The translations under genes were made by a program, and so were the position numbers. Shown piece after piece: positions 15,762 to 23,642 of a stretch of 64,000 nt of DNA. Within the stretch, counting starts at the first letter, position 1; each line of letters begins with the position of its first letter. The DNA is from Kitasatospora acidiphila (GTDB lineage Bacteria > Actinomycetota > Actinomycetes > Streptomycetales > Streptomycetaceae): positions 7,132,501-7,196,500 of the forward strand of contig NZ_VIGB01000003.1 in NCBI RefSeq assembly GCF_006636205.1. Reading direction: 5' to 3'. Under the pieces are notes generated by a model. The model did no database searches. It was not told the DNA's origin and worked only from the letters and a program-made list of their open reading frames with translations.

Positions 15762-16745
15762 CTAGCCCTGTGGCCGCGCGGCGGTCATGGGCGCGAAGGC
15801 CTCCAGGGCCTTCGTGACCCGGGTGCGGGCGGCCTCGGGCGTGATGTCCGGGCCGACGATCGCGGGATCGAAGTTGAAGTCGAGGAAGATCTCGGTGGCG
15901 CCCGCCTCCCAGCAGCGGTGGAGGTCCTCGACCACCTGCTCGAACGGGCCCCGGAACAGCTCGCGTTCGCCGTCCGGGCGCAGCGCCTGCTGGTCGGTGT
16001 CGAGGAACGTGGTGGCCCGCACCACCACCCGGAACGCCTCCGGGTCGCGGCCGGCCTTCTCGGCGGCGGCCCGCACACCGCGGGAGGCGGTGGCGATGTC
16101 GCTCAGGGTCACGAATCCGGGGCTGACCCAGCCCTGGGCCACCCGCCCGGCCCGGGCGAAGGCCTCCGGGGTGGAGCCGCCGAGCAGCAGCGGGAAGGTC
16201 TCCTGGTCCGGCCGCGGCCGCACCAGGGTGCGCGGAAGCTCGGTGAACTCGCCCTTGTACTCGGCGATTTCGCCTTCCCACATGCGCCGCATGACCTCGG
16301 CGTACTCCAGCATCCGGGCCACCCGGCGGCCCATCGGCACCCCGGCGGCGATGAACTCCTCCTGGGACCAGCCCTGGGCGAGGCCGACGTCGAGCCGGCC
16401 GCCGGAGATCCGGTCCAGCTGGATCAGCTGCTTGGCCAGCATCGCGGGCGCGGTGAACGGCGCGTTGATCACCGAGAAGCCGAGCCGCACCCGGCTGGTA
16501 ACGGCGGCGACCTGGGCCAGCGTGGTGACCGGCTCCGCCACACCGTGGTTGAAGGCCGGCTCGAACTCGGAGGTCCACTCGGCGTCGTCGGTGGAGAGCG
16601 GGAAGAGCAGGCGGCTGAACGTCCACAACGAGTGGTAGCCGAGCTCCTCCGCCAGCCCGGCGATCCCCTTCTGGTTGTCGGGAGTCGCCCAGGCGCCCGA
16701 GAGCGGCACGCCGACTCCGAGCAGTCCGGTCTGAGCAGTCGTCAT
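15762..16745 (-). CDS. LLM-class flavin-dependent oxidoreductase
   Basis: A 327-residue luciferase-like TIM-barrel monooxygenase. Typical features are LAEELGYHSLWTFSR, the ISGGRLDVGLAQGW phosphate-binding segment, and the ARAGRVAQGWVSP region near the flavin. These enzymes use F420 or FMN; the sequence does not settle which. Its start codon overlaps the stop of the SnoaL-like gene by one base (TGATG), so the two are translationally coupled. Together they look like tailoring or detoxification enzymes for an aromatic or polyketide-like substrate; the substrate is unknown. Confidence 0.83.
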   Translation of the reverse strand: MTTAQTGLLGVGVPLSGAWATPDNQKGIAGLAEELGYHSLWTFSRLLFPLSTDDAEWTSEFEPAFNHGVAEPVTTLAQVAAVTSRVRLGFSVINAPFTAPAMLAKQLIQLDRISGGRLDVGLAQGWSQEEFIAAGVPMGRRVARMLEYAEVMRRMWEGEIAEYKGEFTELPRTLVRPRPDQETFPLLLGGSTPEAFARAGRVAQGWVSPGFVTLSDIATASRGVRAAAEKAGRDPEAFRVVVRATTFLDTDQQALRPDGERELFRGPFEQVVEDLHRCWEAGATEIFLDFNFDPAIVGPDITPEAARTRVTKALEAFAPMTAARPQG

Positions 16746-17614
16746 CAGGCTTCCCCCTCGCTGGGCGCGAACCGCATTTCCGCCGGCACCTGCTCGGCGT
16801 AGGCGTAGGTGTCGTAGAGCTCACGCAGCACCGTGATCTTGCCGTCCACCACCTGGAACATGCCGTAGTAGTGGTTGGTGTAGTCGGCGCCGTTCGGCAG
16901 GACCATCTTGCTCAGGTACTCGACCAGCGCCCACTGCGGATCGGCGAAGGCCTCGCTGCGGACCACCGGGAGGTCGATCTCCTTCATGACGGCCGCGACC
17001 CCGGTGTAGAGGGTGCGGACCTGGTCGCCGACCAGCCGGGTCGGGGCGCCGGGCGGGGCGAGCGGCATGTCCATCACCACGTCGTCGGCCAGGCAGGCGA
17101 AGGCGGCGTCCAGGTCGCGGGCGGCGACCGCGGCCAGGAAGGTGCGGGCCACCTGCTGGGCCTCGCCGCCGGGTCGGGCCGCCACCGCCGCATCGCCGCT
17201 GCGCCAGAGCACGGTGTCGGTGATGCCGGCTATCCGCCAGCCGTCCCCGGTGCGGCGCAGGTCGAAGCGGTAGTGCCCGCTGGTCTCCACCCGCGGGTCC
17301 CGGTCGACGGCCGAACCGACCAGCCGCAGCTGGTACTTGGCCGCGCAGGTGGCGGTTCCGTCGGCGTCGGCCTCGACCAGGTGGTCGGTGATCTGGCGGT
17401 GGATCGAGCGCGCCCGGCCGACCTGCGCGGACCAGTCGTCCACCAACTGCTGCCGGGGCACGGTGAACTGCTCGCCGGGCGATCCGGCGACCACCTGGTC
17501 GGTGAACAACTCGGCGAGGGCCGACCAGTTCTGCTGGTCGAACAACCACCCGAATCTCGTACACAACTCGACGATGTCGTTCCGGTCGAGGGAATCCTGT
17601 GACTTCTGCGTCAT
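16745..17614 (-). CDS. Tandem SnoaL/NTF2-like domain protein
   Basis: A 289-residue protein made of two NTF2-fold halves. Residues about 10-140 (FGWLFDQQNWSALAELF, then YRFDLRRTGDGWRIAGI) form a SnoaL_4-type unit. Residues about 150-280 (ARTFLAAVAARDLDAAFACL, then YYGMFQVVDGKITVLRELYD) form a second SnoaL unit. NTF2-like enzymes act as cyclases, hydratases or isomerases; the double-domain form is less usual. First gene of the operon with the LLM oxidoreductase, the MFS exporter and the cupin protein. It has a divergent, operator-rich upstream region. Confidence 0.78.
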   Translation of the reverse strand: MTQKSQDSLDRNDIVELCTRFGWLFDQQNWSALAELFTDQVVAGSPGEQFTVPRQQLVDDWSAQVGRARSIHRQITDHLVEADADGTATCAAKYQLRLVGSAVDRDPRVETSGHYRFDLRRTGDGWRIAGITDTVLWRSGDAAVAARPGGEAQQVARTFLAAVAARDLDAAFACLADDVVMDMPLAPPGAPTRLVGDQVRTLYTGVAAVMKEIDLPVVRSEAFADPQWALVEYLSKMVLPNGADYTNHYYGMFQVVDGKITVLRELYDTYAYAEQVPAEMRFAPSEGEA

Positions 17615-17928
17615 GTGCTGCTCCCTTCGGGAGTCCGCCGGTCAGGCGGGCGCCAGGTGCGGTGCGGCGAGGGCTGCTTGTGCAGTGGAGAACCCTGCGG
17701 GGTCGAGGCAAACAGCCCGTGCCTGACACAGTCAAGTTCTTGGTCAAATCAGATGGGCAGAAATCCGGTTACGAGGTCCAACTATGCAAGATAACTCAAT
17801 ACTTGGTCACATTGACGCGTTGTCAAAGATTTTGTCTATGCTTGGCTTGTGGTGAGTCGGCCGTGGTGCGCCCTCGGGTGGCCCGGCCTCAGTTTCCGCA
17901 CTTCCCCACTTCCCCGGAGGGAGACATC
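17615..17928. promoter_or_regulatory. Divergent AT-richer promoter region with TGAC/GTCA repeats
   Basis: The 314-bp region between the SnoaL-like operon and the dienelactone-hydrolase-like gene is clearly less GC-rich than the genes around it. It contains TGAC-ACA-GTCA (17724-17734), two TTGGTCA copies, and TTGAC-N5-GTCAA (17812-17826). A plausible promoter for the plus gene is TTGACG (17812-17817), 19 nt, TATGCT (17837-17842). The palindrome overlapping the -35 suggests repression. No regulator gene is adjacent. Confidence 0.45.
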
Positions 17929-18828
17929 GTGTCCGACCTCATCCGCCCTGAGAAGGTCACCTTCACCAGTGGTGGTACCAAGCTCGTCGGCAACCTCTAC
18001 CGTCCGACCGCGGCCGTGGCCGCCCCCGCGCCGGCCGTCGTGGTCACCGGCACCTGGACCTCGGTCAAGGAGCAGATGGCCGCCCGCTACGCCGCCGGGC
18101 TGGCCGCTGCGGGCTACACCGCACTCGCCTTCGACTTCTCCGGCTCCGGTGAGTCCGACGGGACGCCGCGCGACTGGGAGAACCCGGCCGGCAAGGTGGC
18201 GGAGATCGCCGTCGCCGCCGACTTCCTGCGCTCGCTGCCCGGCGTGGCCGCCGACCGGATCGGCGGCCTGGGCGTCTGCGCGGGCGCCGGGTACACCGCG
18301 GTGGCCTCCGCACGCGGCGCGGGCTTCCGGTCGCAGGCCATGATCGCGCCCTGGCTGCACAACGCCGAGGTGCTGGCGGGCCTCTACGGCGGCGCGGAGG
18401 TGGTCGCCGGGCTGATCGCGCGCGGCGAGGCGGCGGCCGAGAAGTACCGGCAGACGGGCGAGGTGGACTACGTGCCGACCGCCAGCACGGAGGACGAGCG
18501 GTCGCCCATGTACGGCAACTTCGACTACTACCTGGACAGCTCCCGGGGCGCCGTCCCGCAGTGGCCCAACCGGTTCGCCGTGCTCAGCTGGGCCGACTGG
18601 CTGACCTTCGACCCGATCGCGGTGGCCCCCGAGGTGACCGTCCCCACCCTGCTGGTGCACAGCCGGGAGGCCGCGATCCCGGAGGGTGTGGAGCGCTTCC
18701 ACGCCGGCCTGACCGCGCCGAACGAGCTGCACTGGCTGACCGGTGGCCAGTTCGACTTCTACGACAACGAGCCGAGCGTGACCGCCGCCCTCGACCTGGC
18801 GGCGGCGCACTTCGGCCGCACGCTCTGA
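17929..18828 (+). CDS. Alpha/beta hydrolase, dienelactone-hydrolase-like with Cys nucleophile
   Basis: A 299-residue protein starting at GTG 17929, four nt after GGAGGGAG. The elbow GVCAGAG puts Cys117 at the nucleophile position, as in dienelactone hydrolases rather than Ser esterases. The fold markers AAPAPAVVVTGTW, ALAFDFSGSGESDG and VPTLLVHSREAAIP are present, and a His near FDFYDN or the C-terminus could complete the triad. Proteins of this type are often paired with redox enzymes, and this one shares a divergent promoter region with the SnoaL-like/LLM operon. The substrate is unknown. Confidence 0.75.
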   Translation: MSDLIRPEKVTFTSGGTKLVGNLYRPTAAVAAPAPAVVVTGTWTSVKEQMAARYAAGLAAAGYTALAFDFSGSGESDGTPRDWENPAGKVAEIAVAADFLRSLPGVAADRIGGLGVCAGAGYTAVASARGAGFRSQAMIAPWLHNAEVLAGLYGGAEVVAGLIARGEAAAEKYRQTGEVDYVPTASTEDERSPMYGNFDYYLDSSRGAVPQWPNRFAVLSWADWLTFDPIAVAPEVTVPTLLVHSREAAIPEGVERFHAGLTAPNELHWLTGGQFDFYDNEPSVTAALDLAAAHFGRTL

Positions 18829-18858
18829 CGGCGGCTCACCAGCCCCACCGGCGGCCGG

Positions 18859-19713
18859 TCAGCTGCACAGCTGACTGGCCGTCACCGCGCTCAGGCCGCG
18901 CTGCCGCAGCGCGTCCAGCACCGCCGGCAGGGCGTCCACGGTGCCCTTGTGCCCCATGTGCAGCGCCACCACCGAGCCCGGCTTGATCCCGCTCAGGATC
19001 CGCCGCTGCACCGCCTCCGCGCCCGGGTCCGCGTAGTCCATCGGATCCAGGTCGTAGGAGAGGCAGTGGTCGTAGCCGGCCTTCTTCGCCTGCTTCCTGA
19101 CCACCGGGGTGGCGAACTGGGCGGCGGAGGGGCGGAACCAGCGGCCGATCGAGCCGGTGAGCGCCCGCAGCCGGTCCGCGCAGCCGCTGATCTCGGCATA
19201 GACCTGGTCCGGGCCGAGGGTGGCCAGGTCCAGGTGGTTCAGGGTGTGGTTGCCCAGCTCGTGGCCGCCGTCCAGGATCCGCCCGGCCAGCTGCGGCTGC
19301 TGGTCCAGCCAGCTGCCGACCACCAGCACGGTCAGCCGCGCGCCCCGCTGCTCGGCGGCCGCCAGCAGCGCCATGGCCAGCGCCGGGTCGCCCTGGCCGT
19401 GGAAGGTCAGCGCCACCTGCGGGCGGTCGCGCGGCCCCGAGACCACCTCCTGCGGGGTGTTCGGGGCCAGCGCGGGCAGCGCCGCGGCGAACGGCGGGGC
19501 GCTGCCCGGCGAGGTGGGGCTGGCCGTCGGGCTGGCGTGCGGCATCCGGTTCGGATCGAGCGGCGAGCCGCCGTTCGGCTGCGGATCGGCCGAGTGCGGC
19601 CCGCCGGCGCCGGTGGCGGCCTCCTGGCCGCAGCCGGTCAGCAGCTCGCCGGCCGCGGTCAGGGTGGCCAGTTGGGCAGTGGTGCGCAGGATGCTGCGGC
19701 GGTCGACTGTCAT
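18859..19713 (-). CDS. Polysaccharide-deacetylase-like lipoprotein with altered catalytic motif
   Basis: A 284-residue exported protein. The N-terminus has Arg pairs, a hydrophobic run and the lipobox LLTGC, so it is probably a lipoprotein. The NodB/CE4 domain follows at about 90-275. Motif 2 HTLNH keeps both metal-binding His. Motif 1, normally TFDDG, is TFHGQGD, so the usual catalytic Asp pair is absent. Motif 5 is ALHMGHK instead of LHD. It may therefore be an inactive or modified deacetylase acting on envelope glycans. The -10-like TATGCT ends 8 nt before the ATG, suggesting a leaderless transcript. Confidence 0.75.
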   Translation of the reverse strand: MTVDRRSILRTTAQLATLTAAGELLTGCGQEAATGAGGPHSADPQPNGGSPLDPNRMPHASPTASPTSPGSAPPFAAALPALAPNTPQEVVSGPRDRPQVALTFHGQGDPALAMALLAAAEQRGARLTVLVVGSWLDQQPQLAGRILDGGHELGNHTLNHLDLATLGPDQVYAEISGCADRLRALTGSIGRWFRPSAAQFATPVVRKQAKKAGYDHCLSYDLDPMDYADPGAEAVQRRILSGIKPGSVVALHMGHKGTVDALPAVLDALRQRGLSAVTASQLCS

Positions 19714-19769
19714 CGACAACCAGCATAAATACGCTGGAATCGGACAGCGATCCGAACGTCGGCGGTCCG

Positions 19770-21380
19770 TCAGGCCCGGACGCCCTGGCGGGCGTCGCTC
19801 GGCTCGATCCGGAAGACGCCGTAGCCGAAGCCGTTCGCCCTGATCAGACGGTCCGTCACCGCCGCGCCGCGCACCACGAGACCGGTGACCGGGCCCACCG
19901 GCTCGGTCGGCACCAGCTCCACCGGCTCCCGCCGCGGATTGACCACGACCAGGTGATGGCGCCCGCGCCGGTAGACGAACGGATAGCCGTCGTGCAGCAC
20001 GGTCACGCTGCCACCGGTTCCGAGCTCGGGCGTGTCGCGGCGCAGCCGGATCAGCCGGCGGACCTGCTGGAGCAGCGAGTCCGGGTCGGTGCGCTGGGCG
20101 GCGGCGTCGGGCCGGGCCGGGTCCGGATCGATCGGCAGGTAGAGCGCGGCCGGATCGGCGGTGGAGAACCCGGCGTTCGGCGCGGCGTCCCACTGCATCG
20201 GGGTGCGCGAGCCCTGCCGGGCCTCGGTGCCGAGCTGGCTGCCCTCCTTCTCCGGCAGGCCCGGCACGTAGCGCATCCCGATCTCGTCGCCGTAGTAGAT
20301 CACCGGCAGGCTGGGCCAGCTGAGCAGGAAGGCGAACGCGCAGCCGACCTGCTCCCGGGTGCGCGGGCCGCAGACCAGCCGGGAGAAGTCGTGGTTGGCG
20401 GTGGGCAGCGCGACCAGGCCGTGCCCGTCGACGGCCCGCTCGGCCTCCTGCCAGGCGGCCAGGAACTCGGCCATCGAGCCGCCGCCCGCCGGATCGAAGT
20501 AGCAGGGCTCGCCGTGCGCCCAACTGCCTTGGCTGCCGGTGCCGTTGTCCCAGAGCGAACGCAGGCCGCGACCGGTGAAGTGCAGGAAGAAGTCCGCGTG
20601 GAAGCCGGCCGGGACGGACCGGGCCGGGTCGCCCCACTCGGCGATCAGCACCCGGTCGGAGTAGTGCTCGTCCAGCCAGTCGCGCAGCTCGCGCCACAAC
20701 CGGGCGGTCTGGGCGTGCTCCGGGTCGTCCTTGACCAGGGACGAGGCCATGTCCACCCGGAAGCCGGCCACGCCGAGCTCGAACCAGTGCGCCATGATCT
20801 CCCGCAGCGCCGCCCGGTTGGCCCGCGGACCCGGGGCGTCCACCGGGCTGCGCCAGGGCTCGGCCGGGTCGGTGCGGGCGTAGCCGAAGTTGAGCGCGGG
20901 CTGGATCGGATAGAAGTTGGCCCGGTAGAAGCCGCCGCGGCGGCCCTGGTTGGGGATCCAGGAGTGCACCGGGGCGGTGATCCGGTCCGACCAGATGTAT
21001 CGGTCGTCCGCCGGGTCGTGGACGGCCTGCTGGAACCACGGGTGGCGGTGCGAGGTGTGCCCGGCCACCAGGTCGAGCAGCAACCGGATGCCGCGCTCCC
21101 GGGCGGCCGCCACCAGCGCGACCAGGTCGGCGTTGCTGCCGTAGCGCGGATCGATGGCCAGGTAGTCGGCGACGTCGTAGCCGGCGTCGCCGAACTCGGA
21201 GGCGAAGCACGGGCTCAGCCAGACCGCGGTGACCCCGAGGTCGGCGAGGTGGTCGAGCCGGGCGGTCAGCCCGGGCAGGTCGCCGATCCCGTCACCGTCG
21301 GAGTCGGCGAACGACTGCGGGTAGATCTGGTAGAGCACGGCCTCGGCGAACCAGTCGGGCACGGACACGGGGGCGGTCAT
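19770..21380 (-). CDS. GH13 alpha-glucosidase/trehalose-synthase-like enzyme
   Basis: A 536-residue cytoplasmic GH13 enzyme. It opens WFAEAVLYQIYPQSFADSDG, with a calcium-site-like DSDGDG. The catalytic residues are visible: nucleophile Asp210 in GFRVDMA, acid/base Glu248 in LIAEWG, and Asp331 in TANHD. The GMRYVP and SRTPMQWDAAPNAGFS segments are typical of oligo-1,6-glucosidases, sucrose hydrolases and trehalose synthases. The exact linkage specificity is not determinable. No sugar transporter is adjacent. Confidence 0.87.
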   Translation of the reverse strand: MTAPVSVPDWFAEAVLYQIYPQSFADSDGDGIGDLPGLTARLDHLADLGVTAVWLSPCFASEFGDAGYDVADYLAIDPRYGSNADLVALVAAARERGIRLLLDLVAGHTSHRHPWFQQAVHDPADDRYIWSDRITAPVHSWIPNQGRRGGFYRANFYPIQPALNFGYARTDPAEPWRSPVDAPGPRANRAALREIMAHWFELGVAGFRVDMASSLVKDDPEHAQTARLWRELRDWLDEHYSDRVLIAEWGDPARSVPAGFHADFFLHFTGRGLRSLWDNGTGSQGSWAHGEPCYFDPAGGGSMAEFLAAWQEAERAVDGHGLVALPTANHDFSRLVCGPRTREQVGCAFAFLLSWPSLPVIYYGDEIGMRYVPGLPEKEGSQLGTEARQGSRTPMQWDAAPNAGFSTADPAALYLPIDPDPARPDAAAQRTDPDSLLQQVRRLIRLRRDTPELGTGGSVTVLHDGYPFVYRRGRHHLVVVNPRREPVELVPTEPVGPVTGLVVRGAAVTDRLIRANGFGYGVFRIEPSDARQGVRA

Positions 21381-21474
21381 CGCACGGCCTCCAGGAGCGG
21401 GTGGACGGCTACTGACCGATGATGCGTCAGTTCTCCTGGCGGCGCGGCCGGTTCGCCGATTTGCCGAAGGGCTC

Positions 21475-22182
21475 TCAGGTCTCGCGCAGGCCGGTCAGGT
21501 GCGCGAACACCACCACGTTGGCGGTGTAGTCGCTGCGCTGGCGGTCGTAGGCGCCGCCGCAGGTGATCATCCGCAGCTGGGCGTCCTTGGTCTTGCCGTA
21601 GACCCGGTCGTCCGGGAACGCGTCCTTGGCGAAGACCTCCACGCTGTCCACCGTGAAGGTGGCGGTCACCTTGTCGTCCCGGTCGATGTCCACGGTGTTG
21701 CCCTGGGTGAGCGTGCTCAGACCCCAGAAGACCGCGGGCGCGGTCTTGGTGTCGACATGGCCGAGCACGATCGCCGGGCCCTTGTTGCCCGGCACCGTGC
21801 CGCCCTGGTACCAGCCGACCAGATTGGTGTCGCTCGGCGGCGGGGCGTTGAGCACCCCGTCCGGGCCCAGGTCGAGGCCGGTGAACGGGGCGTTGACGCC
21901 GATCGCCGGAATGGACAGCCGGACCGGCTTCGCATCCGGCACCACGATCGCCGGGGAGGTCCGCCGGGCGGTGGCCGAGGCCTGGGCGCTCGGGCTGCCC
22001 GCGGCCTGCGCGGCGGCCTGCGGCAGCGGCGGCATCGCCGGGCGCGGGTCCGCCGAGCGGTGGATCATCAGCAGGCCGAGCAGGCAGGACAGCAGCGCGG
22101 CGAGCAGCGCGTTCCGGCGCCGACGGCTCAGCTTGTCGTTGAACGGAGCGGGATCGCCGTCGGGCGGAACCTGGAGGCGCAT
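21475..22182 (-). CDS. Class F sortase
   Basis: A 235-residue membrane-anchored transpeptidase. A single N-terminal TM helix (ALLAALLSCLLGLLMI, about 26-41) follows a basic stretch, and a Ser/Ala/Pro linker leads to the sortase barrel from about residue 85 (VRLSIPAIGVNAPFTGL). Catalytic His142 lies in VLGHVDT, Cys208 in MITCGG, and the Arg is among DRQRSD just after. Class F sortases are typical of actinobacteria and few have known substrates. The neighbouring gene, in the same orientation, encodes a surface-protein candidate. GTCCGGCC separates AGAAAGG from the ATG. Confidence 0.88.
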   Translation of the reverse strand: MRLQVPPDGDPAPFNDKLSRRRRNALLAALLSCLLGLLMIHRSADPRPAMPPLPQAAAQAAGSPSAQASATARRTSPAIVVPDAKPVRLSIPAIGVNAPFTGLDLGPDGVLNAPPPSDTNLVGWYQGGTVPGNKGPAIVLGHVDTKTAPAVFWGLSTLTQGNTVDIDRDDKVTATFTVDSVEVFAKDAFPDDRVYGKTKDAQLRMITCGGAYDRQRSDYTANVVVFAHLTGLRET

Positions 22183-22321
22183 GGCCGGACCTTTCTGGGC
22201 GTGCGTGCGGCGTGCGTGCGGCTTGCGGGCGGCTTGCGGGCGGGCGGCGTGCGGAGGCCGTGGGCGGGAGCACCGCCGCGCGCCGGGCCCGAGGGGACGG
22301 GCGGGCCGGCGCGCGGGGCGG

Positions 22322-22356
22322 GTGGTCCGGCCGGGGGAGACCGCCGGCCGGACCAC
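22322..22356 (-). terminator. Terminator after surface-protein gene
   Basis: Perfect 12-bp arms at 22322-22333 and 22345-22356 (GTGGTCCGGCCG and complement), 11 nt past the stop of the minus-strand repeat protein, before the sortase gene. Read-through to the sortase remains possible. Confidence 0.65.
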
Positions 22357-22367
22357 GTGCGGGGTGG

Positions 22368-23027
22368 CTACTGGGCGCCCGCGGACTTGCGGCGGCGCAG
22401 CGCGACGAAACCGACGATCAGACCGCCGGTCAGCAGCACGGTGCCGGTGGCCAGGCTGTTGTCACCGGCCAGCGCGCCGAAGCCGCCACCGGTGTGCACG
22501 CCGCCGTGCGGGCGCTGGTCGGCGTTGGCCTGGTCGTCCGCGGGGGCGTTGTCCTTGGCGGTCAGCCCGCTGAGGTCCTTGTCGGCGACCTGCTTGTCGT
22601 CCGCCTTGAGGCCGCCGAGCTTCTGGTCGTCGAGCGACTTCTGGTCGGTGAGCTGCTTGTCGTCCGACTTCTGGACGCCGAGCTTCTGGTCGTCCAGCTT
22701 CGGGCTGCTGAGCTTCTGGTCGTCCAGCTTCTGGCCACTGAGCTGCTGGTCACTGGCCTTCATGTTGTCGTCCACCGTCGCCCCGGAGGTCGGGGCCCCG
22801 GAGATCGAGGCCGCAGAGGACGGGGCCGCCGAGAACGAGGACGCCGAGGACGGGGCCGCGGAGAAGGAGGCCGCGGAGGACGGGGCCGCGGAGAACGAGG
22901 CCGCGGAGGACGGGACCTCGGAGACCGCGCCGCCGGGCGTGGTGTCGGCGAAGGCGATGGCAGCCGGAGCCAGGCTCAGCGCAGCAGCGGTGAGACCGGC
23001 GAGGGCGAGGTGCTGTACACGACGCAT
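22368..23027 (-). CDS. Repetitive exported surface protein, candidate class F sortase substrate
   Basis: A 219-residue protein with a Sec signal peptide (MRRVQHLALAGLTAAALSLA, cleavage near AFA-DTT). It has two repeat blocks: about four 10-residue Ser/Ala units (consensus SAAPSSAASF), then about a dozen 5-residue units rich in Asp, Gln, Lys and Leu (DDQKL type). The C-terminus is a sorting-signal-like tail: NSLATG, hydrophobic TVLLTGGLIVGFVAL and RRRKS. A canonical LPxTG is absent; LATG is the closest. Adjacent to the class F sortase, it is probably anchored to the wall or membrane and may act as a stalk or adhesin. Confidence 0.7.
   Translation of the reverse strand: MRRVQHLALAGLTAAALSLAPAAIAFADTTPGGAVSEVPSSAASFSAAPSSAASFSAAPSSASSFSAAPSSAASISGAPTSGATVDDNMKASDQQLSGQKLDDQKLSSPKLDDQKLGVQKSDDKQLTDQKSLDDQKLGGLKADDKQVADKDLSGLTAKDNAPADDQANADQRPHGGVHTGGGFGALAGDNSLATGTVLLTGGLIVGFVALRRRKSAGAQ
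22560..22930. repeat. Tandem coding repeats in the surface-protein gene
   Basis: Within the minus-strand gene, 22790-22930 consists of about four 30-bp units (GGCCGCGGAGGACGG type) coding SAAPSSAASF. The stretch 22560-22770 has degenerate 15-bp units coding DDQKL-like pentapeptides. Such arrays can change length by slippage. Confidence 0.7.
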
Positions 23028-23254
23028 GGTGTGGATTTCCCTTTCCAACGCGCACACGGACGGGCCGACAGTCGGTCGGCGGGGGACATCCGCGGGCTTC
23101 TGCTCCACCGTCAGCTGCCGGGCGGTCGGCTGCCACTACATTGCGTGCGAACGTGTGACGGTGCGTCCACATGGGCGGAATTCCCGTTCACCGTCCGTGA
23201 GCGAGTGCGGCCCGGCGGGTGCATCCTGGAGGGGTACCAGTGGAGGTGATGGTG

Positions 23255-23524
23255 ATGACGAAGACGCTGGTCGGATGGCACATCGAGGTGGAGTTCATGG
23301 AGGAGCCCCCGCACACCGCGGCGGCGGCCATGCTCAGACTCCCGGACGGACGGGAGCTGAGGGCACGCGGCGACACCAGCCGCCACCCCTCCGACCCGGA
23401 GCAGTTGCGGGTCGGCGAGGAGGTCGCGGCGGCCAGGGCACTGCAGGAGCTGGCCCGGCAGCTGCTGGACAAGGCCCACATCGAGATCGACGAGCTCGGG
23501 AAGGTGCCCAGCTATCCGCTGTGA
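23255..23524 (+). CDS. DUF1876 (dsRBD-like) small protein
   Basis: An 89-residue protein. The start ATG 23255 gives MTKTLVGWHIEVEFME, which matches the usual DUF1876 beginning, with GGAGG eight nt upstream. GTG 23240 is an alternative with its own GGAGGGG. The conserved features are AAAMLRLPDGRELRARGDTS, RHPSDPEQLRVGEEVAAARA and the LDKAHIEIDEL helix. The family folds like a double-stranded-RNA-binding domain, but no function is established. It is followed by a GC hairpin at 23548-23571. Confidence 0.8.
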   Translation: MTKTLVGWHIEVEFMEEPPHTAAAAMLRLPDGRELRARGDTSRHPSDPEQLRVGEEVAAARALQELARQLLDKAHIEIDELGKVPSYPL

Positions 23525-23547
23525 CCGCCGGTGACCAACCCGGCGGG

Positions 23548-23571
23548 CGGCCCGGTCCCCGGACCGGGCCG
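23548..23571 (+). terminator. Terminator-like hairpin after DUF1876 gene
   Basis: CGGCCCGGTCC (23548-23558) and GGACCGGGCCG (23561-23571) form a near-continuous 11-bp palindrome, 24 nt past the stop. The loop is minimal, so a bp or two will open. Confidence 0.5.
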
Positions 23572-23642
23572 CAGCCGTGTCCACGGCCGGTCGCGCCGAG
23601 CTGACGAGTCAACATGACGGGGCCTGGGTACGGTCCCCGGGC

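Noticed and set aside
22560..22930. The regular repeats as a CRISPR array.
   Set aside because: They are contiguous without unique spacers and are in frame within a coding sequence.
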